A stretch of 64,000 nucleotides of DNA, from assembly GCA_038324085.1 (NCBI GenBank), contig JBBQHP010000025.1, positions 4,451 to 68,450 of the forward strand, read 5' to 3'. Made by a program: the position numbers and the translations under genes. The stretch's first letter is position 1, and each line of letters opens with the position of its first letter. This DNA comes from Ga0077523 sp038324085. Its GTDB lineage: Bacteria; Pseudomonadota; Gammaproteobacteria; Burkholderiales; Ga0077523. Below the pieces are notes generated by a model. The model ran no database searches, was not told the DNA's origin, and saw only the letters and a program-made list of their open reading frames with translations. Below are positions 42,818-51,103 of this stretch, piece by piece.

Positions 42818-43670
42818 ATGAGCGAGAACTTCGACTCTGCGAGCCCGAGCCGAACGCAAGGCCGCTGCACCTGGGCCGTCATCTTCCGGCACCCGGAGCG
42901 GACCGACCCCACCCCAGGCAAGGAAGGCCTGCGTGTCCGGCAAAGCCTCAAAACGGACAACGAGCAAGAAGCGGCGACGATGCGCGACCAGATGAACGCG
43001 CTGCTGGCGAGCCCGCAGCTCCGGGACCTCGGGGCGCGCGAGCAGGCCCTAGGCCTGTTCGATCCGCGCGTCGTCGATATCTTCTTCTACAAGCTGGAGG
43101 GTGGCGAGACCGACTTCCTCGCACTGCTCGACGGCGTGATCGCGTTTCCTTCATCACAGTCGAGCGACTATCGGCGCGCCCTCTTTCCGGCACCACAGGG
43201 GCCGGAAACACAACGCTCCTGCGACAGCTCATGGGCACCGACCCGGCAAAAGAGCCGTTCCCTTCGACATCGACGGCCAAGACCGCGGTTCACGAAACCG
43301 AAGTGATCCTGCAAGAGCGTCCGTACTGCGCCGTCGTCACGTTCTTCCCGATGGAAGACGTGCGCGAGCATCTGAAGGAATGCGTATTCGCCGCCGTGCT
43401 CGCGGCATACAGAAACGAGTCCGGCTCCGACCAGGTGCACCGCCCGCTGACGCATGTCAATCAGCGCTTCCGCTTCAATTACGTCCTCGGCAACGGCCCG
43501 GTCAAGGACACGACCGACTTCGACGATGACGGCAACGGCGACATCGCCGTTGAAAGCGGCGACCTCTTGAAACGAATCGCGACGCACATTCAGCAGAACG
43601 AGGATGGTCTGAGCAACGCCTTCGCAGCGCTCGACCCCGACGCGACGAAGCGCGTCCTACCCGTGCCTGG
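42818..43670 (+). pseudogene. Frameshifted, truncated P-loop NTPase with mutated Walker A
   Basis: The ATG at 42818 opens MSENFDSASPSRTQGR, and the frame runs through an N-terminal domain (RQSLKTDNEQEAATMRDQMN, FDPRVVDIFFYKLEGGETDF) to about 43180. The protein then continues in another frame from about 43186 with SGTTGAGNTTLLRQLMGTD. The join needs one missing base, so this is a frameshift. In the P-loop GTTGAGNT the essential Lys is Asn (AAC at 43207). The following FPSTSTAKTAVHETEV resembles a switch-I-like segment of dynamin-type or related GTPases (inference). The gene stops near 43670 against the kinase gene without a proper end. I do not recognise the family. Confidence 0.75.
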
Positions 43671-43682
43671 CCACTTCCCTTG

Positions 43683-46268
43683 CTACGCCACGCACCGCGC
43701 CGCTTCCTCCCGCATCTTGTCCGCGAGCGCCCCGTCGCGCGGTGTCAGCAGCGGCCGGATCAGCGGGTCCTGCAGCGCCGCGGCGGCACCGCGAAACGAG
43801 ATGCACGCGGTCTCATGAGCGCGATTGCCCTTGCGCCCGGCGCCCGCCAGCGCCGCCATCTGCAATTGCACGCGCCCGATGCGCGCATGCGTCAACGCCA
43901 TGGTGATGCGCGTGCGCATGTCGCTCTGGCTGGTGGCCGGCAGCGCATCGAGGTGGGCGGCGGCGCGCTGCAGCAGATCGAGTGCCCGGCGCGTGGCGCC
44001 CGATTCGATGAGTTGTCCGCCGACAGCGCTCAGCGCCGCTGCCGCGTTGTAGCGCGAGCGCGCATTCTTCGTGTCCGACGCGGCGAGCGCCTCCAGTTCC
44101 TGCAGGCCGAGGTCAAATTCCCGCGACGATCGCACCCGGTCGCCGAGGCGCGCGAGCGCATGGCCGATACCCAGGTGCGCGGTCGCCGAGATGTTGCGAT
44201 AGTCCGTGTTGCCCGGTTCGGCCGCGACCTTCGGTGCGATCGCCGCGAGCGATTTCTCATGGAACAGGATCGCTTCGGTGAACTGGCCCTTGCCTTCGCT
44301 CAGGATCCACGCGACGCGGCCATATGACAGCGCCAGCGCGCGCTCGTTGTGCGGCTCGTCCGGGTGCCCAAGTGCGATCGCCTCCGCCACCTCGACGCCC
44401 TTGCGGCAATGGGCGAGCCCTTCGTCCCACTGCCCCGCCTCGGCGAGATTCGAGCCGAGATCGATCTGGCTGGCGACCGGCATGAACCGGAACTTGGGAT
44501 CGTCCGGCTTCAGCGCGAGCAACCGCTCCGTCAGTCCGACGGCCGTGCGCGAATGCGCCACCGCTTCGCCGGGCTTGCCGATCCGCACGAGCACGTCGCC
44601 CATCTTGCTGTGATTGCGTGCCGTCTCACGCAGGAGGTCGGCGTCCTTCGGCTGCGCCGCAACCAGCTTCTCGCGGATCGCCAGCGCCTTGGCATAGCTG
44701 TCCAGCGCACCGGCCGTGTCGCCGAGATTGCCCGCGCGGAATCCGCCCTGCACATCGCCGACCTTCTCGAAGGCGGTTGCGAGTTCGCGCTGCAGGGATG
44801 AGTCGTAGCCGGTCTCGCCGGCAAGCGAATCGAGGTAGGTGAGCGAGTTCTTCACCAGCAGTTGCCGGGCCTCAGTGGAACCGGGCAGGTTCTGGATCGC
44901 GTCGTGGATCTCGAACATGAACGAGTTCGCGAGCTTGCGCACCTCGTCGAAATGCCGCTCCGCCCGCGCGCGCTCGAACTTTGCCGTGCGCGCTTCCCGA
45001 TCGGCCACCACGATGCCTGCGACCAGCGACAGCAGCACCGCGAGCGTCGCAGCGACGCCCAGCGCGTGCCGCTGCAGGAACTTGCCCGAGCGATAGGTCC
45101 ACGTGTCGGCGCGAGCGATGACGGGCAGCCCCTGCAGGTGACGGCGGATGTCCTGGGCGAACTGATCCACCGACTGGTAGCGTCGCTGCGGTTCCTTGCG
45201 CAGCGCCATCAGCACGATGTTGTCGAGATCACCGCGCAGCTGACGGATCAGACGACGCGGGTCGTAGCCGACCGGCGGCGTCGCATCGCTCCCGGCACTG
45301 GCGCGCCGGCGCACGACGGTGCTGGGGCGCTCGGGTTCGGTCTCGAGGATCGCCCGGGCGAGGTCGTGCGGCAGCGTGCCGGTCACCCGGTACGGGCTGC
45401 CGCCGGTGAGCAGCTCGAACAGCAGCACGCCGAGCGAGTACACGTCGCTCGCAGTGGTCACCGATTCGTTGCGCAACTGCTCCGGACTCGCGTATTCCGG
45501 CGTCAGCGCGCGGAATTCGGTCGCGGTCCGCGCACCGGCAAGAGCGCCGTTGCCCTCGATCACGTCGGCCACGAGCCTGGCGATGCCGAAGTCGAGCAAC
45601 TTCACTTCGCCCGCCTCGGTCACCAGAATGTTGCCCGGCTTCAGGTCGCGATGGACCACCAGCCGCTGGTGGGCGAAGTGCACTGCGGCGCACACGGTGC
45701 AGAACAGTTCGAGGCGCTCCGCCACCGTCAGGTTGCGCGCGGCGCAGTACTGGTCGATGGGCTGGCCTTCGATCAGCTCCATCACGAAATAGGGCAGCCC
45801 ATCGTCCGTCACCCCGCCGTCGAGCAGCCGCGCGATATGGGCGTGGTCGAGCGACGCGAGGATCTGGCGCTCGGCCTTGAAGCGTTCCACGATGAACGCG
45901 GTGTCGTGACCGCGGCGGATCAGCTTGATCGCGACCTGCTTGTGGAACTGGTCGTCCGCGCGCACGGCCCGGTAGACCTCGCCCATGCCGCCATGGCTGA
46001 TGGCGACGACGATCTGGTACGCCCCCACGCGGCGTCCGATCCACGAGCGCGGCATGGGAGGCTCCGGCAGTTCGGCGATGCCCGCAGCCGCGGGCGTTTC
46101 CATGAACGCCTCGTCCTCTGCGCCGGCCGCCAGCAGCGACGTCACTTCCGCGCCCAATGCCGCATCGGCGCCACTTGCACGCGCCACGAAGGCCGCGCGC
46201 TCTGCCGGGGGACGATCGAGCGCGGCAGCGAACAATGCCTTGACCTGCTGCCACCGAGCCGCGTCCAT
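43683..46268 (-). CDS. Serine/threonine protein kinase with TPR-rich C-terminus
   Basis: 861 residues. Kinase domain about 84-378: Gly loop ISHGGMGEVYRAV, Lys115 in VAIK, HRD (206-208) in VVHRDLKPGN, DFG (226-228) in LLDFGIAR. One membrane segment lies at 403-422 (LGVAATLAVLLSLVAGIVVA). The rest, about 430-860, is a helical TPR-like region, probably periplasmic. This layout is common in ECF43-type clusters, where the kinase and sigma factor are adjacent. Its ATG overlaps the sigma-factor stop by one base (TGATG), so they are co-translated. The 3' end abuts a pseudogene. Confidence 0.92.
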   Translation of the reverse strand: MDAARWQQVKALFAAALDRPPAERAAFVARASGADAALGAEVTSLLAAGAEDEAFMETPAAAGIAELPEPPMPRSWIGRRVGAYQIVVAISHGGMGEVYRAVRADDQFHKQVAIKLIRRGHDTAFIVERFKAERQILASLDHAHIARLLDGGVTDDGLPYFVMELIEGQPIDQYCAARNLTVAERLELFCTVCAAVHFAHQRLVVHRDLKPGNILVTEAGEVKLLDFGIARLVADVIEGNGALAGARTATEFRALTPEYASPEQLRNESVTTASDVYSLGVLLFELLTGGSPYRVTGTLPHDLARAILETEPERPSTVVRRRASAGSDATPPVGYDPRRLIRQLRGDLDNIVLMALRKEPQRRYQSVDQFAQDIRRHLQGLPVIARADTWTYRSGKFLQRHALGVAATLAVLLSLVAGIVVADREARTAKFERARAERHFDEVRKLANSFMFEIHDAIQNLPGSTEARQLLVKNSLTYLDSLAGETGYDSSLQRELATAFEKVGDVQGGFRAGNLGDTAGALDSYAKALAIREKLVAAQPKDADLLRETARNHSKMGDVLVRIGKPGEAVAHSRTAVGLTERLLALKPDDPKFRFMPVASQIDLGSNLAEAGQWDEGLAHCRKGVEVAEAIALGHPDEPHNERALALSYGRVAWILSEGKGQFTEAILFHEKSLAAIAPKVAAEPGNTDYRNISATAHLGIGHALARLGDRVRSSREFDLGLQELEALAASDTKNARSRYNAAAALSAVGGQLIESGATRRALDLLQRAAAHLDALPATSQSDMRTRITMALTHARIGRVQLQMAALAGAGRKGNRAHETACISFRGAAAALQDPLIRPLLTPRDGALADKMREEAARCVA

Positions 46269-46888
46269 CACTGCATCGCTTCGCCCAGTTCGCGCTTCAG
46301 CCAGGCCTTGGCCACGGACCAGTCGCGCTTGACGGTGGCCACCGAAATGCCGAGCGCCTCGGCGGCTTCCTCGACCGTCAGGCCGCCGAAGAAGCGCAGT
46401 TCCACCACCTGGCCCTGCTGCGGGTCCATGGCCTCGAGACGGCTCAATGCATCGTCCAGCGCCACCAGATCGATCCGGGGTTGCTCGGGCGTCACCAGCA
46501 AGGCATCGGGATCGCCTTCCAGGTCGGAGTCGGGCGTGCCGATGGCTTCGTCGTAGCTCACGTGCTGCGCCCCGTCGCCCCGTTTCGCGGCAAGACGGGC
46601 GCGCGCGTGATCCACGAGGATGCGTCGCATCAGTCGCGAAGCGAGTCCGAGGAAATGGGCGCGGCCGTGCCACTGCACTTCCTTCTGGTTGACGAGCCGC
46701 AGGAAGGCTTCGTGCACGAGGACCGTGCGCTGGATCGTGTGGCCCGGTCGCTCGCGCCGCAGGTGGCTCTGGGCGAGACGGCGCAGTTCGCCGTAGACGA
46801 GCGGCATCAGCTCGTCGAGCGCCTGGGCGTCGCCGTTGCTCCACGCGACCAGCAGATGCGTGACTCGGCCGCCGCCGGATTCGCTCAC
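46268..46888 (-). CDS. ECF-like RNA polymerase sigma factor (TIGR02999 / sigma-70_ECF group)
   Basis: 206 residues. Region 2: DELMPLVYGELRRLAQSHLRRERPGHTIQ and VHEAFLRLVNQ; region 4: DPQQGQVVELRFFGGLTVEEAAEALGISVATVKRDWSVAKAWL. This is the TIGR02999 subgroup, usually linked to serine/threonine kinases instead of anti-sigma factors. I chose the GTG at 46888 (VSESGGGRVTHLL), which matches the family N-terminus; a longer upstream frame is not conserved. It is transcribed first, with the kinase gene, and is divergent from the small-protein/cytochrome pair, which could be its target (inference). Confidence 0.93.
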   Translation of the reverse strand: MSESGGGRVTHLLVAWSNGDAQALDELMPLVYGELRRLAQSHLRRERPGHTIQRTVLVHEAFLRLVNQKEVQWHGRAHFLGLASRLMRRILVDHARARLAAKRGDGAQHVSYDEAIGTPDSDLEGDPDALLVTPEQPRIDLVALDDALSRLEAMDPQQGQVVELRFFGGLTVEEAAEALGISVATVKRDWSVAKAWLKRELGEAMQ

Positions 46889-47065
46889 GGGGTGTTCCGG
46901 TCCGGGGTCGCCATCGGGGCGGACGAGGGGTCGAGGCGTTGCCGGCCAAAAAAAAGTTCGTTCACCGTGAGCCGTTTTTCCGCTTTTTTGCGCGTCTGTT
47001 GGGTGAGGGCGATTTTCGCACCGTTTGCCCGACCCGGGCATTTCACACGATCAGGGAGATTCGGC

Positions 47066-47377
47066 ATGAACCAGCAGAGGAATTGGAGCAACGCCACGAT
47101 CGGCGACCGCCAGGCCGGCGCCGCCCGGGCCTTGCTCGCCGCAACGACTTTCGACGATTTCGACGAGGCCATCAACGACCCGGATGCGCCCGACTGGGAC
47201 GACGCGACGGGTACCGACGCCGAGTACGGCTATCCGCTGGGAAGCGAGGCCGACGTCGGCCACGTGTTCGAGTCGCTGTTCCGCTCCGCCCGCCGGCACG
47301 CGCACGCCGGCGCCGCCCGCGCGCTGTTCGGCTCCGCGCCGGACCAACCATTGTCTACGGAAGGAGACTTGTCATGA
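47066..47377 (+). CDS. Small acidic protein of unknown function, coupled to a cytochrome c gene
   Basis: 103 residues, no signal peptide and no recognised domain. The middle is acidic (FDDFDEAINDPDAPDWDDATGTDAE, too long for a simple linker) and is flanked by Ala/Arg-rich helices (RQAGAARALLAA near the start, ARRHAHAGAARALFG near the end). A CAGGGAG ribosome site precedes the ATG. Its stop overlaps the cytochrome gene start (ATGA). It is divergent from the sigma factor gene across 177 bases. The pairing suggests a cytoplasmic partner or regulator for the cytochrome, but I can only speculate. Confidence 0.7.
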   Translation: MNQQRNWSNATIGDRQAGAARALLAATTFDDFDEAINDPDAPDWDDATGTDAEYGYPLGSEADVGHVFESLFRSARRHAHAGAARALFGSAPDQPLSTEGDLS

Positions 47378-47883
47378 TCATTCTGCGCTGGCTCATCTCG
47401 GCGGCCCTGTTGTTCGTGGTGCTGGACATCACCACCGCCGCCGACGCCGCCGAACAAACCGTAGCCGTGAAAAGCGCCGCTGCCGGATCGATCGAACGCG
47501 GCCGCTATGTCGTGAAGATCAGCGGCTGCAACGACTGCCACACCGCCGGCTACGCGATGAGTGGCGGCAGCGTTCCGGAAAAGACCTGGCTCACCGGCGA
47601 TCACCTCGGCTGGCGCGGACCCTGGGGCACGACCTATGCGCGCAACCTGCGCCGCTTCATGAGCGCGATCACCGAGGACGAGTGGGTGAAGCTCGCGCAC
47701 ACGGCGCAGTTTCGCCCACCCATGCCGTGGTTCGCATTGCGCGACATGTCCGAGACCGATCTGCGCTCGGTCTACCGGTTCGTGCGCCAGCTCGGCCCCG
47801 TGGGCGAACAGGTGCCCGATTACGTACCGCCGGATCGCGAGCCGGCCGGCCCGGTGGTGCTGTTCCCGCCGCCGCCGAAGTGA
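47374..47883 (+). CDS. Mono-heme c-type cytochrome
   Basis: 169 residues. A signal peptide (MIILRWLISAALLFVVLDI) is followed by a heme site ISGCNDCHTAGY (Cys52, Cys55, His56). Downstream, QFRPPMPWFALRDMSETDL offers the Met axial ligand region, and SVYRFVRQLGP is the C-terminal helix of class I cytochromes c. The end is a Pro-rich tail (VLFPPPPK). Expected to be periplasmic and to carry electrons. AAGGAGA precedes the ATG; it overlaps the upstream small gene. No oxidase or dehydrogenase gene is adjacent. Confidence 0.88.
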   Translation: MIILRWLISAALLFVVLDITTAADAAEQTVAVKSAAAGSIERGRYVVKISGCNDCHTAGYAMSGGSVPEKTWLTGDHLGWRGPWGTTYARNLRRFMSAITEDEWVKLAHTAQFRPPMPWFALRDMSETDLRSVYRFVRQLGPVGEQVPDYVPPDREPAGPVVLFPPPPK

Positions 47884-48207
47884 ACTGACGGCGCAGCCGC
47901 GAGCCTGCGCGCGCTTCGCCGCGCCCGGGAACGATTCTCCGAGTCGGTCCGGGCGCGAATCAGAAACCGCGGCGGCGCCAGCCGAAGCCTGGCCCGCCGT
48001 GTCACGGGCGAGGCGCATGATCGTGCGGTAGCCGGCGATTCGCAATTCGTCCTCGGCGAGGGTCGGTTCTCCGAGCGTAGGCTTGCCTCCCCTCCCCCGC
48101 GAGCACTGGTTCTCCGGGCAGCGGTTTACCTCCCCGCCCCCGCGAGCGCCATGAGTGCCCCCCGAGATTTGGTCCCATAATGCCCCGAGTCACAAGGAAG
48201 GCACGCG
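47884..48207 (+). other. Intergenic region between the cytochrome and histidine kinase genes
   Basis: 324 bases with no supported gene. It contains two imperfect direct copies of a CCTCCCC...CCCCGCGAGC unit at about 48087-48105 and 48128-48147. A GGAAGG ribosome site lies just ahead of the kinase GTG. No terminator with a T-run was found. Confidence 0.4.
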
Positions 48208-49515
48208 GTGCTAGAACATCCCCTGCAAGATCCAGCCGAAACAGCTTTCACCTGCGAGCGCGCGGCTGACATTCCCGGCCGCCTCGCCGCACTCGAGGAC
48301 CTGAACCGCGCCCTCCAGCGCGAGGTCGTGCAGCATCGCGTCGCGGCCGAACTCGCGCGCGGCCAGTCGGAAATGCTGATCGAGTCGCTCAATTTCCTCG
48401 CGGCCGAATCCAATCTCGACAAGTTCCTCGGTCACGTGCTCAAGGTCACGGTGCAGCAATTGCAGGGCGTCGGCGGGACGCTCTGGTTCCCGGACCCGAC
48501 GACCCGGTCGATCCGGTTGTACCTTGAATACCTCGATTCGCAGATCATCCCCGCTGCCGATTCGCACCATCCCGCCGTGATGCATCCGCCGCCGGTGGGC
48601 GGGCGGCCCGTGTCGACGTTCCCCACGGTGCGTGCGGAAACGTACGTCCTGTCGGACGAGGTCTCGGGCATGCCGGAAGAGAACCGCGCCTACATCAACT
48701 CGCTCGGCGTTCGCACCCTGCTGACGGTCCCGATGGTGCTCGGCACGGAAACCGTGGGCTGGATCTGCGTGCGCAGCAGCCAGGCCGATCCGCGGGAGCT
48801 GGAGAGCAAGATCTACCTGGCCGAAGCGCTCGCCGGTCAGGCCACGCTCGCCGTGCAGATGGCGCGGCTGTCGGACCAGGCGCGGCAGGCAGCGGTGCTC
48901 GAAGAGCGCAACCGCATCGCGCGCGACATCCACGACACGCTGGCGCAGGGCTTCACCGGCGTCGTCGTCAATCTCGAAGCGGCCAACCGGTCGCTCAAGA
49001 AGCACAACACCGAACTCGCGGTCCAGCACATCGAGCACGCGCGCAGCCTCGCGCAGGCCGGGCTCGCCGAGGCGCGCATCTCGGTGGGCGCGCTGCGCCC
49101 CCAGGTATTGCAGCGGGCCGATCTGGCGGAGGCATTGCGCGCGCTGATCCGGCGCTTCGAGGGCAGCGAGTCGCTGCGTTCCACCGTGCAGACCGTCGGC
49201 GACCGGACGCCCCTGCCGGCCGACGTCGAGAACGAATTGCTGCGCATCGCGCAGGAAGGCATGACCAATGTGCTGAAACATGCCGGCGCGCGCAATGTGG
49301 AATTGAAGCTGGTCTTCGACGGGGACGCGGTGCGCCTGTCGATCACCGACGACGGCCTCGGCTTCGACACGGGGGCGCATCACGAAGGCTTCGGCCTGGT
49401 CGGCATGCGCGAGCGCGCCGAGCGCATCGGCGCCCGCCTGGTCGTCGTCAGTCGCGCCGGCCAGGGCACGCAGGTGGAAACGATCGTGCCACGGGGCAGC
49501 CTGGGCCATGCGTGA
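48208..49515 (+). CDS. GAF-domain sensor histidine kinase (NarX-like, HisKA_3)
   Basis: 435 residues, cytoplasmic, without membrane spans. An N-terminal coiled coil (about 25-70) leads to a GAF domain (about 70-215) and then the HisKA_3 dimerisation domain with the phospho-acceptor His242 in NRIARDIHDTLAQGF. The HATPase domain has an N box LLRIAQEGMTNVLKHA, a G1 box ITDDGLGFD and a G2 box GFGLVGMRERA. The start is GTG with GGAAGG at a good distance. It overlaps the response regulator gene by 8 bases. The GAF ligand is unknown. Confidence 0.93.
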   Translation: MLEHPLQDPAETAFTCERAADIPGRLAALEDLNRALQREVVQHRVAAELARGQSEMLIESLNFLAAESNLDKFLGHVLKVTVQQLQGVGGTLWFPDPTTRSIRLYLEYLDSQIIPAADSHHPAVMHPPPVGGRPVSTFPTVRAETYVLSDEVSGMPEENRAYINSLGVRTLLTVPMVLGTETVGWICVRSSQADPRELESKIYLAEALAGQATLAVQMARLSDQARQAAVLEERNRIARDIHDTLAQGFTGVVVNLEAANRSLKKHNTELAVQHIEHARSLAQAGLAEARISVGALRPQVLQRADLAEALRALIRRFEGSESLRSTVQTVGDRTPLPADVENELLRIAQEGMTNVLKHAGARNVELKLVFDGDAVRLSITDDGLGFDTGAHHEGFGLVGMRERAERIGARLVVVSRAGQGTQVETIVPRGSLGHA

Positions 49516-50176
49516 TTCCCGGCAGGAAGCGCCCGCGCGCCCGCGCGCGGCGAGCGGCGCGCGCATCCGGGTGCTGATCGCCGACGATCATTCGCTGGTC
49601 CGGCACGGGCTCGCCGCGATCATCAACATGGAAGAGGACACCGCTGTGGTCGGCGAGGCCGGCGACGGCGAAGAGGCGATCGCGTTGTGGCGCGAACTGC
49701 GCCCGGACGTGGTGCTGATGGACCTGCGCATGCCCCGGCTGGAAGGCGTGGAAGCGATCAAGCGCATCCGCAGCGAGGATCCGCACGCGGCCATCATCGT
49801 GCTCACCACCTTCGACCACGACGAGGACATCTATGCGGGCCTGCGGGCGGGAGCAAAAGCCTATCTGCTGAAGGACGTGGAGCCGGAAGAGCTGTTCCGC
49901 TGCATCCGCACCGTGCACGCCGGCGAGGCCTACCTGCAATCGAAGGTTGCGGTGCGCCTCGCCCAGAGAGTCCACGACGAATCGCTGACGGGCCGGGAAG
50001 AACAGATCCTCAAGCTGCTCGCCGAAGGCAAGAGCAACCGTGCCATCGGCCAGGCGCTGTTCATCACCGAGAGCACGGTCAAGAGCCATCTGAAGAGCCT
50101 GTTCGTGAAGCTCGACGTCACCAGCCGCGCGGAAGCCGTGGCGCTCGCCGCCCGCCGTGGCCTGGTGAAGTTCTAG
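49508..50176 (+). CDS. NarL/FixJ-family response regulator
   Basis: 222 residues. The receiver domain (about 20-140) has RVLIADDHSLVRHGL, the phospho-acceptor Asp72 in VVLMDLRMP and Lys in AYLLKDVEP. The LuxR-type HTH (about 157-215) reads LTGREEQILKLLAEGKSNRAI followed by ESTVKSHLKSLFVKL. The first 18 residues are a basic, Pro/Ala-rich extension. It is translationally coupled to the upstream histidine kinase, which is its obvious partner. Targets are unknown; the TRAP transporter genes 0.3 kb downstream are one possibility. Confidence 0.95.
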   Translation: MRDSRQEAPARPRAASGARIRVLIADDHSLVRHGLAAIINMEEDTAVVGEAGDGEEAIALWRELRPDVVLMDLRMPRLEGVEAIKRIRSEDPHAAIIVLTTFDHDEDIYAGLRAGAKAYLLKDVEPEELFRCIRTVHAGEAYLQSKVAVRLAQRVHDESLTGREEQILKLLAEGKSNRAIGQALFITESTVKSHLKSLFVKLDVTSRAEAVALAARRGLVKF

Positions 50177-50500
50177 GGTCGAGTGGCCCGCGGAACCCGC
50201 CCTCTCCCTCGAAAGGGTGAGTTCCGACTAGCGCCAACGGGCCCGGATGAATCCATCGTTCGCCTGATGCGCTGCAGCGAATGCGCTCACACAATCGAAA
50301 GCACGGACGGCGGAGAACTGTCGAGAATCGACGCACGCCAACGGTGCGGGAAACGCGGGATCGGCACCATCTCGACGCGTCTGCTCCGCAAGCGGAAGAT
50401 GCGCGTACCCTTGCAGCATCCGGCGGCCCGTGAGGGCGGGCTGACCGGCGATCCGTAACGGAAAATCCATGCGGCAACGAACGAGTGGTTCAAACTGCGG
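50177..50500 (+). other. Intergenic region between the two-component system and TRAP genes
   Basis: 324 bases with no supported gene; a 91-codon open frame here has no family features and no ribosome site. It should contain the promoter of the TRAP operon. I saw no clear operator repeat or terminator. Confidence 0.4.
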
Positions 50501-51103
50501 ATGAAGTCCTGGCTCGCGCTTGCCGGCCTGATCGATGCGACCAACCGTCGCGTGGGTCACGCGGTCAGCTGGCTGATCCTGCTGGTGACCCTGGTGAGCG
50601 CCTGCAATGCCATCTCCCGCAAGGCATTCAGCATCAGTTCGAACGCCTTTCTCGAGATCCAGTGGTACCTGTTCGCCGCGGTGTTCCTGCTGGCGGCGGG
50701 TTATACGCTGCTCGACAACGAGCACGTTCGCGTGGACATCCTCAACACCCGCTTCCCGATCCGGACGCGGCTCTGGTTCGAACTGTTCGGCACGGTGTTC
50801 TTCCTGGGTCCGCTCACCGTGCTCATGCTGTGGTACGGCTGGCCCTATTTCATGGTCTCCATCACCAGCCGGGAAGTCTCGCTGCAGGCCGGCGGGCTGA
50901 TCCTCTGGCCGGCGAAGCTGCTGATCCCCGCGGGCTTCCTGCTGCTGTTCCTGCAGGGCCTGTCGCAGGCGATCAAGCTGACGGCCGCGCTCGCCGGGCG
51001 CCATCCGGCGGCGGCGCTGATCGACCGGCATGCCGCACAGGAAGAAGCCGCAGCCGCGGCTGCGGCGATTCGGGAGCACTCCGGTGACGGGAGCCGTGCG
51101 TGA
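50501..51103 (+). CDS. dctQ: TRAP transporter small permease (DctQ family)
   Basis: 200 residues with four membrane segments: about 20-40 (VSWLILLVTLVSACNAIS), 54-72, 95-115 and 135-160. RKAFSISSNAFLEIQWYLFAAVFLLAAGY is the family hallmark around the second segment, and NEHVRVDIL follows. The C-terminal 40 residues are hydrophilic and Ala-rich. It pairs with DctM in sodium-driven uptake of organic acids. Gene order is Q-M-P, with the binding protein last, in place of the more common P-Q-M. Confidence 0.92.
   Translation: MKSWLALAGLIDATNRRVGHAVSWLILLVTLVSACNAISRKAFSISSNAFLEIQWYLFAAVFLLAAGYTLLDNEHVRVDILNTRFPIRTRLWFELFGTVFFLGPLTVLMLWYGWPYFMVSITSREVSLQAGGLILWPAKLLIPAGFLLLFLQGLSQAIKLTAALAGRHPAAALIDRHAAQEEAAAAAAAIREHSGDGSRA

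Noticed and set aside
50183..50458. A 91-codon open frame between the response regulator and dctQ
   Set aside because: No ribosome site, no domain, and composition unlike neighbouring genes.
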